Of a DNA stretch of 64,000 nt, positions 1-8,557 are shown one piece after another (position 1 is the first letter of the stretch; every line of letters begins with the position of its first letter). Made by a program: the position numbers and the translations under genes. The stretch is from Paraburkholderia sp. UYCP14C (GTDB lineage Bacteria > Pseudomonadota > Gammaproteobacteria > Burkholderiales > Burkholderiaceae). The stretch spans positions 1-64,000 of the forward strand of contig NZ_SELS01000049.1 in NCBI RefSeq assembly GCF_004197395.1, read 5' to 3'. A model generated the notes under the pieces. That model did not search any database, was not told the origin of the DNA, and saw only the letters and a list, made by a program, of their open reading frames with translations.

Positions 1-480
1 GAACTGCCGGCACCCGAACTGCCGGCACCTGAGCTACCGGCACCTGAACTGCCGGCACCCGAACTGCCGGCACCTGAGCTACCGGCACCTGAACTGCCGG
101 CACCCGAACTGCCGGCACCTGAGCTACCGGCACCTGAACTGCCGGCACCCGAACTGCCGGCACCTGAGCTACCGGCACCTGAACTGCCGGCACCCGAACT
201 GCCGGCACCTGAGCTACCGGCACCTGAACTGCCGGCACCCGAACTGCCGGCACCTGAACTACCGGCACCCGAACTGCCGGCGCCTGAACTGCCGGCGCCT
301 GAACTGCCCGCACCCGAACTACCGGCGCCCGAACTACCGGCGCCTGAATTGCCTGCGCCTGAACTGCCCGCGCCGGAACTGCCTGCGCCTGAACTGCCTG
401 CGCCGGAACTGCCTGCGCCGGAACTGCCTGCGCCGGAACTGCCTGCGCCGGAACTGCCTGCACCCGAACTGCCTGCACCC
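1..480. repeat. 15-bp tandem repeat with a 45-bp higher-order unit
   Basis: About 32 tandem copies of a 15-bp unit (plus strand GAACTGCCGGCACCY) run without spacers. From 1 to 225 they are organised as five identical 45-bp triplets, the third 15-mer of each being GAGCTACCGGCACCT. Copies diverge toward 480, then give way to irregular 24-bp units up to about 540. The repeat is in frame with the minus-strand gene and encodes GAGSS pentapeptides there. Exact 45-bp copies suggest recent expansion by slippage or unequal recombination, so copy number may vary between strains. The array continues beyond the left edge. Confidence 0.95.
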
Positions 481-1337
481 GAACCAGCTGCACCTGCACC
501 CGAACCCGCTGCACCTGCGCCCGAGCCGCGCGCGCCCGAACCGGACGCGCCTGCGCCTGAGCTGCCGGCATTCGAACCGCCCGCGCTCAAACCACCTCCT
601 CCGTAAGTGCTTGCAGGCTGTCCTTGCACCACCTGCAGTGAAGCAGAATCCCGAGAAGGTGCACCGCGAGTCTTCGGAGAAGGTGCACTGCGGTGACCGA
701 GCGACGCGGAAGGCACGGGTGGGGCGTGCTCCGCACTGCTGATTGCGGGTTCCCGCGCGGAAACTGACGACGAAGCCGCGACGTGATCGGACGAAGACGC
801 TTGCGGCGTCGGCGATGGGGGCAGGGTGGTCGCGCTCGCATGCCGCTCGATCGCTCTCACGGACGGCGCCGAATGGCGTCGATTCTTTGTGGCGGCATAG
901 CCTGCTTGATCGGGCTCTCGCCTAACCGACTGCGGCGCGGCGGAATCCGGAGTAGCTTCAGCGCCGTGATCGGACGGCGTGGTAACCACCGGCGGGGCGA
1001 GTCCAGCACGGTCAACCGCAGTTGGGCGAGCGGGAGGCGTCGGCGGCAACACGACATGCCCGGACCAGGTCGTGTGTTGCGGTTGCGGTGTGGCTGCAAT
1101 GATCCCGAGCGACTGATCATCTTCGAACCGATCGCTATGCGCGACGATACCGATGACCGCAACACCCAACGCGCTTGCCGACGCAGCCCAAAGCGCAAGG
1201 CGTCTGCCTCGCGAAGGCTGTGAGGTATTGATGTCTGCATTCGGCCTACCTGCACCCGAACGCGCAAGCCCGGTCTGCCAGAACATTCCAATACGCTTCA
1301 GACCGTTTCGCCTGGTCCTTCCATGCACTACGTTCAT
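1..1337 (-). CDS. single-pass membrane protein with Gly/Ala/Ser pentapeptide repeat tail (3' end outside window)
   Basis: I do not recognise this family. Reading the minus strand from an ATG at 1337, the frame stays open to base 1 (at least 445 residues) and leaves the window without a stop. A Shine-Dalgarno-like AAGGGGA lies just upstream of the ATG. The N-terminus is basic (about residues 1-46), then one hydrophobic segment follows (about 47-66, LALWAASASALGVAVIGIVA). Next comes a Pro/Ser/Ala-rich linker to about residue 245. The rest is GAGSS-type pentapeptides encoded by a 15-bp DNA repeat. This suggests a cytoplasmic N-terminus, one membrane anchor and a flexible periplasmic or surface tail. 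The opposite strand is also open across the repeat (reading ELPAP), because a 15-bp unit keeps every frame open. The plus-strand reading lacks a start with context and ends soon after the repeat, so I prefer the minus-strand gene. Low complexity prevents a functional call. Confidence 0.72.
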   Translation of the reverse strand, partial: MNVVHGRTRRNGLKRIGMFWQTGLARSGAGRPNADINTSQPSRGRRLALWAASASALGVAVIGIVAHSDRFEDDQSLGIIAATPQPQHTTWSGHVVLPPTPPARPTAVDRAGLAPPVVTTPSDHGAEATPDSAAPQSVRREPDQAGYAATKNRRHSAPSVRAIERHASATTLPPSPTPQASSSDHVAASSSVSAREPAISSAEHAPPVPSASLGHRSAPSPKTRGAPSRDSASLQVVQGQPASTYGGGGLSAGGSNAGSSGAGASGSGARGSGAGAAGSGAGAAGSGAGSSGAGSSGAGSSGAGSSGAGSSGAGSSGAGSSGAGSSGAGNSGAGSSGAGSSGAGSSGAGSSGAGSSGAGSSGAGSSGAGSSGAGSSGAGSSGAGSSGAGSSGAGSSGAGSSGAGSSGAGSSGAGSSGAGSSGAGSSGAGSSGAGSSGAGSSGAGS

Positions 1338-2308
1338 CTGCCGTCCCCTTACGGAGTGCTCATCGATATGAGCTGCGGTTCGGCCTTTTCGCCCACGGTT
1401 CCGCCACCGCAATGGAGAGCCGTGTACCTGCTTTTCTATCCTAAGCCCATGAGATATGAAAACGCCCGCCAACTTTGTGGCCGATCTTGACTGATGGCCG
1501 GAATCGCCGTCTGGCGTGCCTTTGCGCGATGCCGCCACAGTTGGCGACGCCCCGATGCAGGTCCAGCATTCACTGTGCCTGATAGGCCGAAGCCCATTAG
1601 ATTTGTGAGATCGTGGACATAGCGTGCGCACACACGACTCAACATGATCCGTGCCAGGCGAGGCGGCGGATCGAACTGGAGGAGAACGATCTATTCGTGA
1701 AACTGCTCAACCATGACGCGGGAATAAGCCCAATCCGGGGATGGCTTGCGAGCAACAGGGCGATGGGTTGGCCGATGGCGTGGTGTAGTGACACCAATTC
1801 AAACGCCCGCATTCGTGGACCTCAATGACGGTCAATGCATGTGTCTTCCCGACCCGTAGGAGACCGGATATCTTTCGAATGCATGAGCGTTTGTTCGAAA
1901 TAGCCCACTAACGCTAGCAGGTTCGCGAGTAGTGTCGCACGACTCTTGAAGAGGGCGACTATCAGCCTGCTCAGTTGCCCGCATCAACAACGGCGCACCC
2001 GGTGCCACCCATCTTCGCTCTCTCTCGCTGATTACCAGTGGCGCAGCGGCATCCCATCTAACACTGCACGCTTCTTCAAAGCAATTGCCCGCCTTTCGTC
2101 CTTTTGTTGCCGGCTACGTTTCGACGCCGCCCGTTTCATTCGGTCACGCGTCGCGTACCGCCGCTTCGTATTCGTTTCAAGGGGAAGCGACATGGGCTCA
2201 GGTTTCGTCGTGCGGTTGCACGCCATCTCACTCGCTTCAACACTCTGTGTGGACTTCGATCCTGTCCTCGCGGGCAGCACGAAACGAAAGACTGTCCTGC
2301 GAAGCAAG
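1338..2308. other. gene-poor intergenic stretch
   Basis: No convincing gene is visible on either strand over about 970 bases. The short open frames present have no ribosome site, no recognisable domain, and conflict with one another. The base composition is less GC-rich than in the coding regions. The left part must contain the promoter of the minus-strand repeat protein that starts at 1337. The right part leads into the decayed repeat protein gene at about 2309. Confidence 0.5.
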
Positions 2309-2932
2309 ATGCCGATGCGATCATTGAACGAGCGGCGCAGTCCCGCGTATCACGACTCCTGATTGCGGCACTTCTCGCGCTGGTCGGTATAGGCGCGGCA
2401 TCTCCCCCTGCGCTCGTGCGCAGGCACCGTCGTCGGGGACCGCCATTTCGGCGATGTCGAAAAAAGCCGACGATGCCGGCTGCGCGGGTTGGCAGGAGCT
2501 CGACAATAATTCCGCCACTACTGCAATTGCGGCCGGCGGGAAGGAACTGGTCCAGCTTCACAAGGACGGTTCCATCTGGCTTTATAGCGGCACGCCATGC
2601 ACGGGATCAGCGTGTGGAGGATGGCAAGAGCTCGACAACAACGCCGCGACGATCTCGATTGCGACCAGCGGTGCCCATGTCTGCCAGCGTCACAATGACG
2701 GATCGATCTGGAGGTACGCGGGGCCGCCTTGCGATAACGCCGGGTGGCCCTGGCTGGACCCGGCTCGACAGTCATGCAGATGCGAAAGCGATCGCGGCGG
2801 GTGGTTTCAACTGATTCTGTCGCAATTCGCGATGCTCCGATACTTCTCTGCGAGAGCCCCTTAACCTGGCAGAACGAACCCCTTCAAGATGCGGGTCAGT
2901 TCGCTGAAATCCGGTTTCGTTTCAAGCCGTAG
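2309..2932 (+). pseudogene. frameshifted gene for a secreted protein with lectin-like WQELDNN repeats
   Basis: A secreted repeat protein can be pieced together only across three frames. A start with basic residues (MPMRSLNERRS, from 2309) is followed in another frame by a signal-peptide core (RLLIAALLALVGIGAAS, about 2356-2405). After a run of five C at about 2403 the frame changes again, giving AQAPSSGTA and two repeats of about 42 residues. Each repeat contains GWQELDNN, then an I-A-x-x-G stretch, then HxDGSIW (about 2451-2745). A third repeat start (GWTRLD...AIAAGG) is in yet another frame and meets a stop at 2812. Decayed similarity (RDAPILLC against KDGSIWLY) continues to about 2880. Such repeats resemble those of secreted tectonin- or propeller-type lectins; that family link is inferred. 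The 3' end overlaps the convergent PrpD gene. Sequencing error could account for one frameshift but hardly for all. Confidence 0.5.
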
Positions 2933-4282
2933 AATGAAGTCGAGGATCGCATCGTCGGTGCTCTCGTCTACGACACCCGCGACGATGCTGCGGTGCTTGG
3001 CAATCACCTCGTCCAGGCTCAATGGATTGCGCGGATCGCCCTTGGCATATTGGGTCGCAGCGGCGAGCATGCGACCATCGGCAAGAGTGACTTCGACACG
3101 TGCAGGCCATGCCTGCGGATATTGTGCGTCCAGCGCCGGATCGACCTGGCACGTTACCCTGTCCATCAGTTGTTGGTTCTCCGGGCTGGTGAATTCTGCC
3201 GGTGTGAAATCGACGAAAGAGACGCGTCTCTTGCGAAGGCCGAGGGCAACGTTGAACGGCACGCTGAACTGCGCGTCGATCATCAGCTTCGGCCGACGCT
3301 TCTGCTGGATTGGCTCGCATACCAGCGGCATTGCTGCCTGCACCGTATAAACAACGATGCTTTCGATTGCTTCAACAGGAAGATCCGCGCGCACGGCAAG
3401 TTGCAGCACGGAATCGTTGATCGACTGGATATAGTAGACGCAGGGATAATACTTCAGCGCCGTCTGCGCGATGGCAAGCGTCTCGCCTTCGCCCACCGAC
3501 AGCGCCTGCGGCAACGGATCGCCGGAGTAAGCATGCAGGTAGCCGAACTTGCCTTCGATGGAAGTAGCCGGCGCGGTGATCCCGAACTGCGCCAGGTCCG
3601 CGGCAATCATGCCGGCGTGCGAGGCCCAGCCACCGTGAAAGCGCTTGGTCCAGGCCCCATCGCTGACGAATTCGAGCAACCCCGCCGCCTGGCTGCATGC
3701 AACCCCGAGTGCATGTGTCACCTGCGCTGCATCCAGCCCGAGGAGTGTGGCAGCGGTGGCCGCGGCGCCGAGCGCGCCCGTGGTGCCAGTGGGATGGAAG
3801 CCGCGGGCGTTGGTCACGGCCGGCTGAAGCGCGGCGGCAACCCGGCAGGCAACCTCGAATCCAGCGACTGCAGCGCAGATGAAGCGTTGTCCGCTGGCGC
3901 CCCGTTCTTCCGCCAACGCCAGTGCCGGAGAAAAGACGAAAGACTCGTTATGGATCGAGCCGGGAAGGAAGGTGTCATCCAGTTCCATGCTGTGCGCGGC
4001 CATTCCGTTTGCCAACGCAGCCCAGGCCGCGTGCACCGGGTCGGGACGGCCGAGCAGGGTTGCCCCACCCGGGATCGGCCGTGCGGCAGCCAGCATGCGA
4101 ATCGGTCGGCTGGAATCCAGCATGGAACCGCGCAGCGCGATGGCGATGTAGTCGATAAAGAAATGCTTGGCGCGCTCGACCACGAGGGATGGCAGGGATT
4201 CATAGTCGAGGCCGGTGCAGAAGTGGGCGAAGGTCTGCGCCACCGTCGACTGCACGCCGGAATTGCGGGTTGGCGTCGCCAT
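2861..4282 (-). CDS. MmgE/PrpD family protein
   Basis: The 473-residue product has the length and layout of the MmgE/PrpD family (2-methylcitrate dehydratase and relatives such as cis-aconitate decarboxylase and iminodisuccinate epimerase). It is an all-helical domain followed by a smaller alpha/beta lid. Family-typical stretches include the N-terminal VERAKHFFIDYIAIALRG, the MELDD segment near residue 98, and a GxHPTGTTG stretch near 160 for the active-site loop. The ATG has GGGAGG upstream. It lies 24 bases downstream of an AEC-type transporter on the same strand, so the two probably form an operon for uptake and processing of an organic acid. The true substrate cannot be read from the sequence, and this need not be a propionate-pathway enzyme because no prpB or prpC is nearby. 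Confidence 0.88.
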   Translation of the reverse strand: MATPTRNSGVQSTVAQTFAHFCTGLDYESLPSLVVERAKHFFIDYIAIALRGSMLDSSRPIRMLAAARPIPGGATLLGRPDPVHAAWAALANGMAAHSMELDDTFLPGSIHNESFVFSPALALAEERGASGQRFICAAVAGFEVACRVAAALQPAVTNARGFHPTGTTGALGAAATAATLLGLDAAQVTHALGVACSQAAGLLEFVSDGAWTKRFHGGWASHAGMIAADLAQFGITAPATSIEGKFGYLHAYSGDPLPQALSVGEGETLAIAQTALKYYPCVYYIQSINDSVLQLAVRADLPVEAIESIVVYTVQAAMPLVCEPIQQKRRPKLMIDAQFSVPFNVALGLRKRRVSFVDFTPAEFTSPENQQLMDRVTCQVDPALDAQYPQAWPARVEVTLADGRMLAAATQYAKGDPRNPLSLDEVIAKHRSIVAGVVDESTDDAILDFILRLETKPDFSELTRILKGFVLPG

Positions 4283-4306
4283 GAACTATTCCTCCCAGTA
4301 CCGGTT

Positions 4307-5227
4307 TTACAGAATGTGAAGCCAGGCAATCAGCGTAATGACCGAGAACAATGTGGTCATCGAGATGACGCCGCTCACGACGGCTTTTTCGACATCGTAT
4401 TCCACCGCGAGCACGTAAGCGCTCTTCGCGGTCGGCACGGCCGCGCACACGACAGCGGCGACGGTCGCCATGTGATCGAGCCGCACCGCGACGCACAGGA
4501 CGTACACGACGAGCGGCACGACCGCGAGTTTGAGCACAGTCAGCAGCGCGTAGAGCGCCATGCGCTGGCGCAGTTCGCTCAGCGTCAGTTCAAGTCCGAT
4601 CGAGAAAAGCGCGCAAGGCGTCAATGCTTCGCCCAGCATCGTGAGAAACGACGCTGCTGGAGCCGGCAACGTCACCCCGACGACCGACCAGGCAACGCCG
4701 CAGATCGTCGCAAGAATCACGGGGTTGGTCGCGATCTGCCGAAGCAACGCTGTCCCTCGCAAGTTGCGCGAAGCGTCGGGCCGATCCATTTCGAAGAGCA
4801 CGACCAGCAGCGGAAAGATGACCGCGCCGACGAAGATTGTCGCAATGGCCGCCGCGAGCACGCCTGGCTTGCCGAACAGCGTCTTCAGTATCGGCAGTGC
4901 GACGAACCCGGTGTTGGTCATCGAAACAGCGGCGGCAAGCATCGCGCTTTTGCGCACGCTGGCTCCGCGCGCGATGCGCACGAACATCGCCACCGCCGCG
5001 AAACAGATCATCGATCCGCCACCGAATGCGGCGACGAAGCGCCAGTCCAGAAGCGAGTGAAGCGTCTCGTCCGCGATCGTCACAAACACCAGCGCCGGCA
5101 TCGCGACGTGATACGCGAAGCTCATCAGCGGCCCGGCCAGGTTGCGCGGCGTGTATCCGGAGGCGCCGGCAAGCCATCCTGCCAGGATGATCGCGAAAAT
5201 CGGAAGTACGGTGCCGGCGAGATCCAC
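4307..5227 (-). CDS. AEC (auxin efflux carrier) family transporter
   Basis: A 306-residue integral membrane protein with about ten hydrophobic segments in the two-halves arrangement of the AEC family, whose bacterial members move malate, malonate and other carboxylates. It starts VDLAGTVLPIFAIILAGWLAG, typical of the family's first helix. I choose the GTG at 5227 because AGGAG lies six bases upstream. A farther ATG at 5269 would add a hydrophilic leader without a ribosome site. The next gene downstream is the MmgE/PrpD protein, only 24 bases away. The likely role is transport of the substrate handled by that enzyme; direction and substrate are inferred. Confidence 0.86.
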   Translation of the reverse strand: MDLAGTVLPIFAIILAGWLAGASGYTPRNLAGPLMSFAYHVAMPALVFVTIADETLHSLLDWRFVAAFGGGSMICFAAVAMFVRIARGASVRKSAMLAAAVSMTNTGFVALPILKTLFGKPGVLAAAIATIFVGAVIFPLLVVLFEMDRPDASRNLRGTALLRQIATNPVILATICGVAWSVVGVTLPAPAASFLTMLGEALTPCALFSIGLELTLSELRQRMALYALLTVLKLAVVPLVVYVLCVAVRLDHMATVAAVVCAAVPTAKSAYVLAVEYDVEKAVVSGVISMTTLFSVITLIAWLHIL

Positions 5228-5362
5228 GCTGGTCTCCTGACGGTCGAACGCCCGGGCGGGCGAATGCACTGCCCATGAATGAACGCAATTATCGGTGAAG
5301 CCCGCGGGGCGTCGAACGAGTGGCTGGGTTCGGGCAAAGGGCAGCGGGAGCGTTCACAACGA

Positions 5363-6367
5363 TCACGGGTTGGTTTTTCTAGCGACGACACTGGGCTTTA
5401 ACATCGCGATCACCAATTCGTGAACCTCCTCCCGTGCCTCACTTGCTGCCTGCTCGTCATATCCGATAGTGACGCCGCGCTCGACACACGGGTCATTGTA
5501 GGTAAAGGGGTCGCCGGTCCGGGCATTGATGAGCAACCCGTTCCCGAGTTCGATGGTCCTGCAATTTGGAGTTGTCTGAGCCTGCGGAAGTTGAACAGCC
5601 CGCCTGAGGGCCCGCGAGTCGAACGCATGATGGGCCCTCGGGTATTCGATCAGCGTGGCGTCGTTACCGTTCGTCCTTAGCCGTTCCACATATGCACGGC
5701 ATGGGGCAACCGTGTCGTGGTTGTCCGCGCTGCCCTGGAAAATTCTCAACGGCTTCGCAACAAGATCGTCGTCTTCCCGATACGTGTAAGTGCAGTCAGG
5801 ATAGAACGCGACGTAGGCGGCGAACTCCGTCCCGGGTGCGGCGTGCAATCGATGAAATCGTTGCAGGCTTGCATAGAGCGCATTTTGCCCGCCTCGCGAA
5901 AACCCCATGAGCATGATTCTTGTCGGGTCGATCCGCGGGTGTCTTGAGAGAATCGCGAGCGCGCGAAAAGCGTCCTCGGTTTGTGTCAGGCGAGGTAGCT
6001 GAGCCTGGTCGTTGATTGTGCTGGTAATGCCGCGAGCGGAAAAGCTGTCGAGGACAAAAGTGGCGACGCCCATTTCCAGCAGATCCTGCTCCCAGTCGGT
6101 CATCGAACTGGTGATGCCGCCTGAGCCATGCAGCAGAATAACGAGTGGGAGCCGATCCGCCCCAGCCTTGGGAAGGCGAAGTTCGCCCGCGATCGCGACC
6201 GGCCGGCCGTCCTCGACACCCGTCAAGAATTGCTGGTCCGTCATGGTGACAGTCGGGACCGCAATGACCTCCATCCGAGCTACTTGTGCCCGTCCGCCGC
6301 ACGACAGGCACCCGAGCACAAGAAACAAACAAAGTCGGGCAACCGGGCAGGCAATTGCGGTCTTCAT
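5363..6367 (-). CDS. secreted dienelactone-hydrolase-like alpha/beta hydrolase
   Basis: The 334-residue product has a signal peptide (MKTAIACPVARLCLFLVLGCLSCGG, with a cleavage-like RAQV or a possible lipoprotein cysteine). A dienelactone-hydrolase-type fold follows. HGSGG (about residue 80) forms the oxyanion region, GFSRGGQ (about 155-161) carries the nucleophile, a GSADNHDT loop can supply the acid, and HHAFDS the histidine. It probably hydrolyses an ester or lactone in the periplasm or outside the cell. The ATG is preceded by GGAGG. It stands alone, with about 135 bases to the AEC gene and 110 to the XRE regulator. The substrate is unknown. The serine nucleophile rather than cysteine fits general esterases better than true dienelactone hydrolase. 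Confidence 0.83.
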   Translation of the reverse strand: MKTAIACPVARLCLFLVLGCLSCGGRAQVARMEVIAVPTVTMTDQQFLTGVEDGRPVAIAGELRLPKAGADRLPLVILLHGSGGITSSMTDWEQDLLEMGVATFVLDSFSARGITSTINDQAQLPRLTQTEDAFRALAILSRHPRIDPTRIMLMGFSRGGQNALYASLQRFHRLHAAPGTEFAAYVAFYPDCTYTYREDDDLVAKPLRIFQGSADNHDTVAPCRAYVERLRTNGNDATLIEYPRAHHAFDSRALRRAVQLPQAQTTPNCRTIELGNGLLINARTGDPFTYNDPCVERGVTIGYDEQAASEAREEVHELVIAMLKPSVVARKTNP

Positions 6368-6479
6368 AATGCCCTCCGTTTTTAACTTCCTGTGGGACGA
6401 AGAATCACCCGCGGATCACTGACCCCCCAACATTCTAGGCAGCACGAATGTTTTTTGCTAAATGTCACATCATTCGATG

Positions 6480-7124
6480 TCAAAGCGTTTGCGGCGGTCG
6501 GTGTGAATCCGTATCCACGCAGCAAACCAGCACTTCCGCCTCTTCCTTGCCGACGCTCAGATAGACGTGACCCACCGCGCTATCGAAATAAAGACTGTCG
6601 CCCTGATCAAGCCTGAAAACGCTTCCGTTCTCGAAGCGCAATTCCAGCTTGCCCGCCAGCAGGAACACAAATTCCTCGCCGCTGTGTCGGATGTAATCCG
6701 GGAAATCGTCGAGCTTGCGCGCGCGGATGTGTGCGCGCATCGGCACCATGCGCTTGCCGGTCAGATCGTTGGCGAGCATCCCGTACTCGTAGTTCGGCGT
6801 GTCGTAGATCGGTTGCTTGCCCGAGCGCGTCAGCGACGGCTTCATCGGACCAGCCGCCGCTTTCTTCGCGCGCCCGAAGATCGTGTCGAAGTCGACACTC
6901 AGCGCGTGCGCGAGCGCTGCGAACTTGTCGTACGTGAGCGCGATGTCGCCACGCTCGGCTTTCGAGATCGTCGACACTGCGATGCCCGACAGTTCCGATA
7001 ACTGCATCAAAGTGAGATCGCGCGATTTGCGCGCATGACGCAGACGCGTGCCGACTGACTTGTTGTCGATTTGCGAATCCGGCGCGCCGGTCTGCGCGCC
7101 GTGGCGTGCGGCGGGTTGTGCCAT
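6480..7124 (-). CDS. XRE family transcriptional regulator with C-terminal cupin sensor
   Basis: 214 residues. A helix-turn-helix of the XRE (lambda Cro-like) type occupies about residues 25-80 (GTRLRHARKSRDLTLMQLSE...SGIAVSTISKAERG). The C-terminal half is a cupin barrel (about 135-205), as in PuuR-like regulators that sense small amines or acids. The gene is divergent from the MHS transporter/amidase operon at 7237, and the gap contains a 13-bp inverted repeat (7165-7198). It is therefore likely to control that operon, probably as a ligand-relieved repressor; the direction of control is inferred. Confidence 0.9.
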   Translation of the reverse strand: MAQPAARHGAQTGAPDSQIDNKSVGTRLRHARKSRDLTLMQLSELSGIAVSTISKAERGDIALTYDKFAALAHALSVDFDTIFGRAKKAAAGPMKPSLTRSGKQPIYDTPNYEYGMLANDLTGKRMVPMRAHIRARKLDDFPDYIRHSGEEFVFLLAGKLELRFENGSVFRLDQGDSLYFDSAVGHVYLSVGKEEAEVLVCCVDTDSHRPPQTL

Positions 7125-7164
7125 TGGAACAGGCTCCGTGTGCGGGGGACACCCAAGGGTTTTG

Positions 7165-7198
7165 TCGTATACGAGAATTATTTTTTTCTCGTATATGA
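7165..7198. promoter_or_regulatory. probable operator of the XRE-cupin regulator
   Basis: An inverted repeat with arms TCGTATACGAGAA (7165-7177) and TTCTCGTATATGA (7186-7198) matches at 12 of 13 positions around an 8-base T-rich spacer. It sits 40-70 bases upstream of the regulator ATG and just upstream of the transporter start, overlapping the AT-rich segment where a -10 element would be expected. The position between divergent genes is typical of an XRE operator. Binding itself is inferred. Confidence 0.6.
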
Positions 7199-7236
7199 TA
7201 AATCACACTGCCTTCACGCACCAAAGGAGCCATCTC

Positions 7237-8529
7237 GTGGCCTCTCTCGCGTTAGAAAGATCGGGCCTGTCCAAAGCGCAGGTCATCGCCGCCACTACGC
7301 TCGGCACGGCGCTCGAATACTACGACTTCACGATTTACAGCTTCTTCGCCATCCAGATCGGCAAGCTGTTCTTCCCGTCCGCGTCGCCGGCGAACCAGTT
7401 TTTGCTGTCGATCGGCGTATTCGGCGTGGGCTTCGTCGTGCGACCGCTTGGGGGCATCGTGATCGGCGCGTACGCGGACCGCGCGGGCCGCAAGAAAGCA
7501 ATGGTGCTGACGATCATGCTGATGGCGCTCAGTTGCGCGCTGATCGCAAGCGCGCCTACCTACGCGATGGCCGGCCTCGTCGCGCCGCTGATCGTGGTGG
7601 CCGCGCGACTGATCCAGGGTTTTGCGGCGGGCGGCGAGTTCGGTCCAGGCACGACGCTGCTTGTCGAATACGCGAGCGACAACACGCGCGCGTTCTTCGC
7701 CAGCTGGAACTTCGCGGCGACCGCGCTCGGACTCGCGCTCGGCGCAGCGGTCGCGACGCTCGTCAACGTGCTGCTGCCCAGGGAGATTGTCGATACATGG
7801 GGCTGGCGTCTGCCGTTCCTGTTCGGCATCGTCGCGGCGCCGGTCGGCATGCTGATCCGTCGGCGTCTCGAAGAGACCTTGAGTGCCGCGCCGTCGGCGT
7901 CCGCTTCCACGCAGCGACGCGGCGCGCTGAAGGCAGCGCTCACCACGCATCTGAAGCTGACGATTCTCGGCGCGTTCGCTGAACTCGGCGGCTCGGTGTC
8001 GGTGTACATCACCGCGTTCTTCCTGCCGAATCACGCGATCCGCACGCTGCACCTATCGTCCACTGCGTCGGTCACGTCGGGCGTCATCAGCTCGCTGGTG
8101 CTATTCGCGATGGCACCGATCGCGGGCAAGCTCGCGGACCGCTTCACGCGCAAGCGTGTGCTGGTTATTTCGCGCGTGATTCTGCTGCTGACCGTCTACC
8201 CGGCCTTCGCCTGGCTCTCCGCTGCACCGTCGATGGCCCTGCTGTGCGCGGTGTCCGCGTATCTGTCAATCTTCGTCGCCGCGCAGATCGTGCCGGTGCT
8301 CGTGATGATCCCCGAGTTGTTCCCGCGAGAAGTCCGCGCAACGGGCATCGCGCTAACCTATGTCGTCAGCGCCTCGATTTTCGGCGGCTTTTCCCCGCTG
8401 ATCGCCAGCTGGATCGTCGAACGCACCGGCAATCCGCTCGCGCCGGCCTGGTATGTCGCGCTCGCTTGCGCCGTCTCGCTGGTTCCCGTCATCTGGCTGC
8501 GCGACCGCACCGGTGAGGCGATCGACTGA
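7237..8529 (+). CDS. MFS transporter, metabolite:H+ symporter (MHS) family
   Basis: A 430-residue major-facilitator protein with twelve predicted membrane segments. Hallmarks are ALEYYDF near the first helix and the loop motif GAYADRAGRK between helices 2 and 3, typical of the MHS branch (ShiA, KgtP, ProP, citrate carriers). I choose the GTG at 7237 because AAAGGAG lies eight bases upstream. The open frame extends farther 5' but overlaps the operator. It is the first gene of an operon with an amidase, a RidA-like protein and a DadA-like oxidoreductase, so it most likely imports the amide or amino-acid derivative they degrade. Confidence 0.88.
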   Translation: MASLALERSGLSKAQVIAATTLGTALEYYDFTIYSFFAIQIGKLFFPSASPANQFLLSIGVFGVGFVVRPLGGIVIGAYADRAGRKKAMVLTIMLMALSCALIASAPTYAMAGLVAPLIVVAARLIQGFAAGGEFGPGTTLLVEYASDNTRAFFASWNFAATALGLALGAAVATLVNVLLPREIVDTWGWRLPFLFGIVAAPVGMLIRRRLEETLSAAPSASASTQRRGALKAALTTHLKLTILGAFAELGGSVSVYITAFFLPNHAIRTLHLSSTASVTSGVISSLVLFAMAPIAGKLADRFTRKRVLVISRVILLLTVYPAFAWLSAAPSMALLCAVSAYLSIFVAAQIVPVLVMIPELFPREVRATGIALTYVVSASIFGGFSPLIASWIVERTGNPLAPAWYVALACAVSLVPVIWLRDRTGEAID

Positions 8530-8557
8530 ATCCTCTTTCTCATCAGGAGCTCGCACC

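Noticed and set aside
1-480. CRISPR-like array
   Set aside because: The units are contiguous with no unique spacers, and no cas genes are near; it is a coding tandem repeat.
1-606. Plus-strand Pro-rich ELPAP repeat protein
   Set aside because: A 15-bp unit keeps all frames open. The minus frame extends much farther with an ATG, ribosome site and membrane segment, whereas the plus reading ends soon after the repeat.
2993-5278. 761-residue plus-strand open frame
   Set aside because: It lies antisense to the PrpD-type and AEC genes, both with clear families; its Arg/His-rich composition is that of a shadow frame.
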